Source: Spirochaetales bacterium
Lineage (GTDB): Bacteria > Spirochaetota > Spirochaetia > DAHUYW01
DNA length: 25,238 nt
Reading direction: 5' to 3'
NCBI GenBank assembly: GCA_027306915.1
Contig: DAHUYW010000009.1
Location: 104,253 to 129,490 of the forward strand
Below, piece after piece: positions 21,149 through 25,238 of the stretch (position 1 is its first letter; every line of letters starts with the position of its first letter). A program made the position numbers and the translations under genes. The notes under the pieces were generated by a model. The model was not told where the DNA came from. It saw only the letters and a program-made list of their open reading frames with translations, and searched no databases.

Positions 21149-24100
21149 GTGTCAAACCCGTTCTTCGACCATCCAATCCTCAACTCCCCGTACGACTATC
21201 CGCTGCGCCACTGGGAGCTCGACGGGAGCGGGCAGCCGACGCAGAAGATCACCGAGTCGCGCCGGAAGGCGGCCTTTATCACCCCGATCCCGAAGCCGAA
21301 GAAGCAGAAGGCAAAGTCGGCGCAGCAGGCGGAGTTCGTCTATGACGAGGGCAAGGGACTGTCGACCGAAAGGCAGCAGTACGATCCCACCTCGATCATC
21401 AACGAGGTGCGGCAGAACCTGGACGGCTGGCGCGCGCTTCCCTCAAGCGAATGGCAGGTGACGCCGGAGACGGCCCGCCTCCTCGACCATTGGCGCCACC
21501 ATCGCTTTGCCGGCGTGCGGCCCTTCTTCTGCCAGATCGAGGCCGCCGAGACCGCAATCTGGCTCACCGAGGTCGCCCCCCAATCGAGGTCCGGCAAGCG
21601 CATCCTCGAGTACCTCGCGCGGGCAAACGACGGCGCGAGCTCGGAGCTCAATCGCCTCGCCCTGAAGCTCGCGACCGGAAGCGGCAAGACCGTGGTGATG
21701 GCGATGCTCATCGCCTGGCAGACGATCAATGCGGTGCGCCACCCGGGGAGCAGGCACTTCACCCGAGGCTTCCTCGTGGTGGCACCGGGGCTCACGATCA
21801 AGGACCGCCTGCGCGTGCTCTTGCCCAACGATCCCGACAGCTACTACGCCAACCGCGAGCTCGTCCCGAACGACCTGCTCGACGACCTAGGCCGAGCGAA
21901 GATCGTCATCACGAACTACCACGCCTTCCGCCTCCGCGAGCGGCTCGAGCTTTCCGCCGGGGGCCGCGCGCTCCTACGCGGACGCACGGGCCCTGAGCTC
22001 ATCACCCTCGAGACCGAGGGGCAGATGCTCAAGCGGGTGATGCCGGAGCTCATGGGGATCAAGAACATCCTCGTCCTGAACGACGAGGCGCACCACTGCT
22101 ACCGGGAGAAGGCAGCCGAACCGGAAGAGGAAAGCCTAAAAGGGGAGGAGAGGGAGGAGGCCAAGAAGAACAACGAGGCCGCGCGCCTGTGGATCTCCGG
22201 GCTCGAGGCGGTGGGCCGGAAGCTCGGACTCTCCCGGGTGATCGACCTTTCCGCCACCCCCTTCTTCCTGCGCGGCTCGGGCTGGCCCGAGGGAACCTTG
22301 TTTCCGTGGGTCGTCTCCGATTTCTCGCTGATGGATGCGATCGAGTGCGGGATCGTCAAGCTCCCGAGGGTGCCGGTCGCGGAGAACATCCCCGGAAATG
22401 AGATGCCGGTCTACCGCAACCTCTGGGAGAACATCCGCGCGGAGATGCCCAAGAAGGGGCGGGGCAAGGGGGGCGAGCTCGATCCGCTGACGCTCCCGGT
22501 CCGCCTGCAGACCGCGCTCCTATCCCTCTACGGCCACTACGAAAAGACCTTCCGCCTCTGGGAGGACGCCGGCCTGCCCGTGCCGCCCTGCTTCATCATC
22601 GTCTGCCAGAACACCTCGATCTCGAAGTACGTCTACGACCACGTCTCGGGATTCTACCGGAAGAACGAGGACGGCTCCTCCGCGCTCTCCAACGGGCGCC
22701 TTCCCCTGTTCCGCAACTTCGACGAGGTGACCGGCAACCCCCTTGGCCGCCCGAACACCCTCCTCATCGACTCGGAGCAGCTCGAGGCGGGCGACAAGCT
22801 CGACGCCAACTTCCGGGCGATGGCCGCCGACGAGATCGAGCGCTTCCGCCGCGAGGAAGTCGAGCGGACCGGCGACGCCCGGGCCGCCGAGAACTTGAGC
22901 GACCAGGAGCTCCTGCGCGAGGTGATGAACACCGTCGGAAAGCCGGGGCAGCTCGGCGCGAGCATCCGCTGCGTGGTCTCCGTGTCGATGCTCACCGAGG
23001 GGTGGGACGCGAGCAACGTGACCCACATCCTCGGTATCCGCGCCTTCGGCACGCAGCTCCTGTGCGAGCAGGTGATCGGGCGCGCCCTGCGCCGCCAGTC
23101 CTACGACCTGAACGAAGAGCGCCAGTTCAACGTAGAGTACGCGGACATCTTCGGGGTACCCTTCGACTTCACGGCCGAGCCCGTGGTCGCTCCGCCGCAA
23201 GCGCCGCGGGAGACCGTGCAGGTAAGGGCGGTGCGTCCCGAGCGCGACCGCCTCGAGATCCGCTTCCCGCGCGTCACCGGCTACCGGGTCGAGCTGCCCG
23301 CGGAGCGCCTGACCGCGAGCTTCACCGAAGACTCTATCCTCGAGCTCACCCCCGACCTCCTTGGTCCGTCGAAGACCCTCAACCAGGGGATCATCGGGCA
23401 GTCGGTGAACATGACCCTCGAGCACACCGCGGACACGCGGCAGTCCACGCTGCTCTTCCAGCTCACGAAGCACCTCGTTTACGAGAAGTGGCGCGATCCC
23501 GGCGGCGAGCCGAGGCTCCATCTCTTCGGCCAGCTGAAGCGCATCACCAAGGAGTGGCTCGACGGCTACCTCGTCTGCAAGGGGGGCACCTACCCGGCTC
23601 AAGTGCTCTATCCCCAGGTCGCCGATATGGCCTGCGAGCGGATCACGGCGGCCATCACCCGGGCCCTCGAGGGCTCCCGCCCGATCAAGGCGCTGGTCGA
23701 CCCCTACAACCCTTCAGGCTCCACCGCCCACGTCCGCTTCACGACCTCGGCGAAGGAGCGCTGGGACACAGGCGGCCCCCCGCCGAAGAATCACGTGAAC
23801 TGGGTGATCCTCGACAGCGACTGGGAGGCGGAGCTCTGCCGGATCGTCGAGGCGCACCCGCGCGTCGTCGCCTACACCAAGAACCGGAACCTCGGCTTCG
23901 AGGTTCCCTACCGCCACCTCTCCGAGGCGCGCACCTACCTGCCGGATTTCATCGTGCTTGTCGACGACGGCCGCGGCCCGGAGGACCTCCTCCATCTCGT
24001 GGTGGAGATCAAGGGCTACCGCCGCGAGGATGCCAAGGAGAAGAAGCTCACGATGGAGAGCTACTGGGTCCCCGGCGTCAACAACCTGCGGAGCTTCGGG

Positions 24101-24241
24101 CGCTGGGCCTTCGCGGAGCTCACCGATATCTGGGAGATGGAGGCCGATTTCGAAAAGGCGCTCGAAGCGAAGCTCGACGAGATGATCGGCGGCTTCGTCA
24201 AAGAGGGAACCGAGTCCTCACGTGAGAGTGGTGTACACTGA
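21149..24241 (+). CDS. Type III-like restriction enzyme: SF2 helicase with C-terminal PD-(D/E)XK nuclease (BPTD_3080 family)
   Basis: A 1030-residue protein. The N-terminus (SNPFFDHPILNSPYDYPLRHWEL) is typical of the BPTD_3080 restriction family, supporting the GTG 21149 start. Helicase motifs are in order: a Q-motif-like FFCQIEAAE (127-135), Walker A ATGSGKT (175-181), DEAH box (312-315) in LNDEAHHCY, motif III SATPF (368-372), SMLTEGWDASNV (motif V region, about 613-624), and arginine-finger motif VI QVIGRALRR (641-649). The C-terminus carries a nuclease motif: LPDFIVLVDD (D933) and VVEIKG (E953, K955). This matches the Res subunit of type III-like systems, which translocates on DNA and cleaves when a partner methyltransferase recognises unmodified sites. 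The partner probably begins at 24956; a VapBC pair lies between them. A Shine-Dalgarno (GGGAG) is present but about 13 nt from the GTG. Confidence 0.93.
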   Translation: MSNPFFDHPILNSPYDYPLRHWELDGSGQPTQKITESRRKAAFITPIPKPKKQKAKSAQQAEFVYDEGKGLSTERQQYDPTSIINEVRQNLDGWRALPSSEWQVTPETARLLDHWRHHRFAGVRPFFCQIEAAETAIWLTEVAPQSRSGKRILEYLARANDGASSELNRLALKLATGSGKTVVMAMLIAWQTINAVRHPGSRHFTRGFLVVAPGLTIKDRLRVLLPNDPDSYYANRELVPNDLLDDLGRAKIVITNYHAFRLRERLELSAGGRALLRGRTGPELITLETEGQMLKRVMPELMGIKNILVLNDEAHHCYREKAAEPEEESLKGEEREEAKKNNEAARLWISGLEAVGRKLGLSRVIDLSATPFFLRGSGWPEGTLFPWVVSDFSLMDAIECGIVKLPRVPVAENIPGNEMPVYRNLWENIRAEMPKKGRGKGGELDPLTLPVRLQTALLSLYGHYEKTFRLWEDAGLPVPPCFIIVCQNTSISKYVYDHVSGFYRKNEDGSSALSNGRLPLFRNFDEVTGNPLGRPNTLLIDSEQLEAGDKLDANFRAMAADEIERFRREEVERTGDARAAENLSDQELLREVMNTVGKPGQLGASIRCVVSVSMLTEGWDASNVTHILGIRAFGTQLLCEQVIGRALRRQSYDLNEERQFNVEYADIFGVPFDFTAEPVVAPPQAPRETVQVRAVRPERDRLEIRFPRVTGYRVELPAERLTASFTEDSILELTPDLLGPSKTLNQGIIGQSVNMTLEHTADTRQSTLLFQLTKHLVYEKWRDPGGEPRLHLFGQLKRITKEWLDGYLVCKGGTYPAQVLYPQVADMACERITAAITRALEGSRPIKALVDPYNPSGSTAHVRFTTSAKERWDTGGPPPKNHVNWVILDSDWEAELCRIVEAHPRVVAYTKNRNLGFEVPYRHLSEARTYLPDFIVLVDDGRGPEDLLHLVVEIKGYRREDAKEKKLTMESYWVPGVNNLRSFGRWAFAELTDIWEMEADFEKALEAKLDEMIGGFVKEGTESSRESGVH

Positions 24242-24249
24242 AACAGTGT
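24235..24249. promoter_or_regulatory. 6+3+6 inverted repeat at the end of the restriction gene, possible vapBC operator
   Basis: ACACTG, AAA, CAGTGT. It overlaps the stop codon TGA (24239-24241) of the restriction gene and lies about 57 bp before the VapB start. Toxin-antitoxin operators are commonly short palindromes near the antitoxin promoter; binding is not demonstrated. Confidence 0.45.
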
Positions 24250-24262
24250 GATGTTGTATGCT

Positions 24263-24292
24263 AGTAGGTGACAGTGGGTGCCAGTAGGTGCC
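24263..24292 (+). repeat. Three tandem 10-bp repeats before the vapB gene
   Basis: AGTAGGTGAC, AGTGGGTGCC, AGTAGGTGCC directly adjacent. The 10-bp period is about one helical turn, so a protein could bind the three copies on one face. They end 13 bp before ATG 24306 and just upstream of its GGAGG ribosome-binding site. Confidence 0.65.
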
Positions 24293-24305
24293 ACCGGAGG
24301 CTGCC

Positions 24306-24530
24306 ATGAAGAACATCACCCTGAGCGCCGACGAGAAGCTGATCGAGGCCGCGCGGGAGCGTGCGCGAGCGAAGAGGACCACCCTGAACGACGAGTTCCG
24401 CCGGTGGTTGGCGGAATATGTCGGCTCGAGCCGACAGGCCGCCGACGCCATGGCGGTGATCGATGAGCTGCGCCGCTATGTGCGCACAGGCGGCCGCAGG
24501 TTCACCCGGGACGAGATGAATGAGCGGTGA
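24306..24530 (+). CDS. VapB-like antitoxin (ribbon-helix-helix type) in the restriction locus
   Basis: A 74-residue protein: MKNITLSADEKLIEAARERARAKRTTLNDEFRRWLAEYVG resembles a ribbon-helix-helix DNA-binding domain (beta strand, then two helices), with a C-terminal tail (about 45-74) for toxin binding. GGAGG lies 5 nt before ATG 24306. The stop (24528-24530) overlaps the toxin ATG (24520) by 11 bp. Upstream lie tandem 10-bp repeats and a 6+3+6 palindrome, candidate binding sites for autorepression. It sits immediately after the restriction gene with no separate spacer, so read-through from it is possible. Confidence 0.88.
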   Translation: MKNITLSADEKLIEAARERARAKRTTLNDEFRRWLAEYVGSSRQAADAMAVIDELRRYVRTGGRRFTRDEMNER

Positions 24531-24942
24531 CTTCGTCGATTCCAATGTCTTCGTCTACCTGTTCGACGACACCGCGCTCCAAAAGCATAAGGTCGCGCGG
24601 TCGCTCATCCAGTCCGGGCTTGAGGAGGGCACCGTCAGCATCAGCCATCAAGTGATCCAAGAGACCCTCAACGTCATCACCCGGAAGCTTCCGGTGCCCG
24701 CGACACCCGATCAGGCACGACGCTTCATGGACGCAGTGCTCCTGCCGCTGTGGCGCATCATGCCCAGCCGCGAGCTCTATCATCGTGCCATAGACATCCA
24801 AAGCCGGTATCAGTATGCGTTCTACGACGCCTTGATCGTGGCCGCTGCGCTTGAAGGCGGTTGTGCTCGATTGTACAGCGAAGACCTGCACGACGGTCAG
24901 AAGATCGACGGCCTCGTGATCAAGAATCCATTCGAGAGATAG
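24520..24942 (+). CDS. VapC-like PIN-domain ribonuclease toxin in the restriction locus
   Basis: A 140-residue PIN-domain protein. Catalytic acidic residues are visible in FVDSNVFVYLFD, in QVIQETLNV, in YAFYDALIVAAAL and near the C-terminus in LYSEDLHDGQ. It would cleave RNA and be neutralised by the upstream antitoxin, whose gene overlaps by 11 bp. It ends 13 bp before the ATG of the putative DNA methyltransferase, so it is probably in the same transcript as the restriction and modification genes. This places a toxin between the two halves of a restriction-modification system. Confidence 0.92.
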   Translation: MSGDFVDSNVFVYLFDDTALQKHKVARSLIQSGLEEGTVSISHQVIQETLNVITRKLPVPATPDQARRFMDAVLLPLWRIMPSRELYHRAIDIQSRYQYAFYDALIVAAALEGGCARLYSEDLHDGQKIDGLVIKNPFER

Positions 24943-24955
24943 AAGGGCGTACGAA

Positions 24956-25238
24956 ATGGCGCGAAAACCGAGCGCTTCCAAAAGCGTCGAGACTCTTCTC
25001 CACGACGAAGCCAAGCGCACGAACATCCCCACCGCCGAGCACCAGTCCGTGCTCGAGCGGGAGCAGGAGGCCCCGCGCACCCTGCGCTACCCGCGCAACA
25101 CCGACCTCGACCCGCAGCTGGTGTGGCGGGGCAAGGACGAGCAGGACTGGTCCGACCTCGTCGTGCCGGTTCCCCCGCTCTACATCCAGGAGAAGGTCCA
25201 TCCGAAGGTGCTCATCGACGACCTCATGCGCCGAAGCA
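24956..25238 (+). CDS. Start of a site-specific DNA methyltransferase (Mod), cut by the window edge
   Basis: From ATG 24956 the frame runs open to the window edge for 94 codons: MARKPSASKSVETLLHDEAK, then TNIPTAEHQSVLEREQ, DLDPQLVWRGKDEQDWSDLV and LYIQEKVHPKVLIDDL. The DLDPQLVWRGKDEQDW...PPLYIQEKVHPK segment is characteristic of the N-terminus of type III-like adenine DNA methyltransferases that partner with BPTD_3080 nucleases. The catalytic DPPY-type and SAM-binding motifs lie beyond the edge, so activity cannot be judged. AAGGG lies about 8 nt before the ATG. The gene follows the vapC toxin after 13 bp. It likely protects host DNA by methylating the recognition site of the nuclease encoded at 21149. 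Confidence 0.8.
   Translation, partial: MARKPSASKSVETLLHDEAKRTNIPTAEHQSVLEREQEAPRTLRYPRNTDLDPQLVWRGKDEQDWSDLVVPVPPLYIQEKVHPKVLIDDLMRRS

Noticed and set aside
21073..21345. A 90-codon forward frame overlapping the start of the restriction gene (MHLVGPANGDEGFGVIARAL...)
   Set aside because: Its first 30 codons look somewhat protein-like, but its second half is a shadow of the restriction gene, and no ribosome-binding site fits its ATG. It could be a remnant, but support is too weak.
1..25238. CRISPR arrays, tRNA or rRNA genes, insertion sequences, integrases
   Set aside because: I read for repeated spacers, cloverleaf-like stretches and transposase or integrase motifs and saw none; the TA/restriction island has no visible mobility gene inside the window.

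Overview
This is a GC-rich bacterial chromosome segment (roughly 60-65% G+C by eye, not computed) with short intergenic gaps, about 26 protein genes, and no rRNA, tRNA or CRISPR array that I can see. The host lineage cannot be fixed from the sequence. The gene mix (soluble cyclic-dinucleotide enzymes, an EIIA-linked diadenylate cyclase, a GGSGNGE-type RpiB, a DUF574-type methyltransferase) fits a GC-rich Spirochaetota or similar environmental bacterium, but this is a weak inference.

Layout. Positions 1-7,900 hold sensing and signalling genes mixed with metabolism: a PAS-domain protein cut by the left edge, divergent from a bacteriohemerythrin; a DUF574/Methyltransf_19 methyltransferase; a small lysine-rich histone-H1-like protein behind a near-consensus promoter; a YtcJ-type amidohydrolase; a class I methyltransferase that seems translationally coupled to an 18-codon leader; and a large REC-PAS-GAF-GAF-GAF-HD-GYP protein. 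Positions 7,980-12,500 hold an RluA-type pseudouridine synthase, an EIIA-PK_C-like-diadenylate cyclase fusion, a 32-residue membrane microprotein followed by rpiB, a membrane GGDEF diguanylate cyclase, and a small protein of unknown function. The window therefore carries a predicted c-di-GMP synthase, a c-di-GMP hydrolase and a c-di-AMP synthase within about 7.5 kb.

Positions 12,585-19,622 are a general accessory/housekeeping block: a DUF2161 PD-(D/E)XK-like protein, a zinc alcohol dehydrogenase, an MFS transporter, a membrane-anchored ORF6N-domain protein, a YdeI/OmdA-like protein, a DUF1295 membrane protein with an Ala/Gly-rich insert, and a glycine-rich two-segment membrane protein.

Positions 19,880-25,238 form a defence/toxin-antitoxin island: an orphan Phd-type antitoxin whose GTG start lies inside a perfect 12+6+12 palindrome, a Phd-PIN module, a 1030-residue type III-like helicase-nuclease (BPTD_3080 family), a VapB-VapC module, and the start of its probable partner DNA methyltransferase, cut by the right edge. 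The order res - vapBC - mod means a toxin-antitoxin pair sits between the two halves of a restriction-modification system.

A cross-cutting pattern is that several genes without a visible Shine-Dalgarno sequence have a sigma70-like -10 element only 7-12 bases before the start codon (bacteriohemerythrin, RluA, DUF2161, orphan phd, second phd, possibly the MFS gene). This suggests frequent leaderless transcription.
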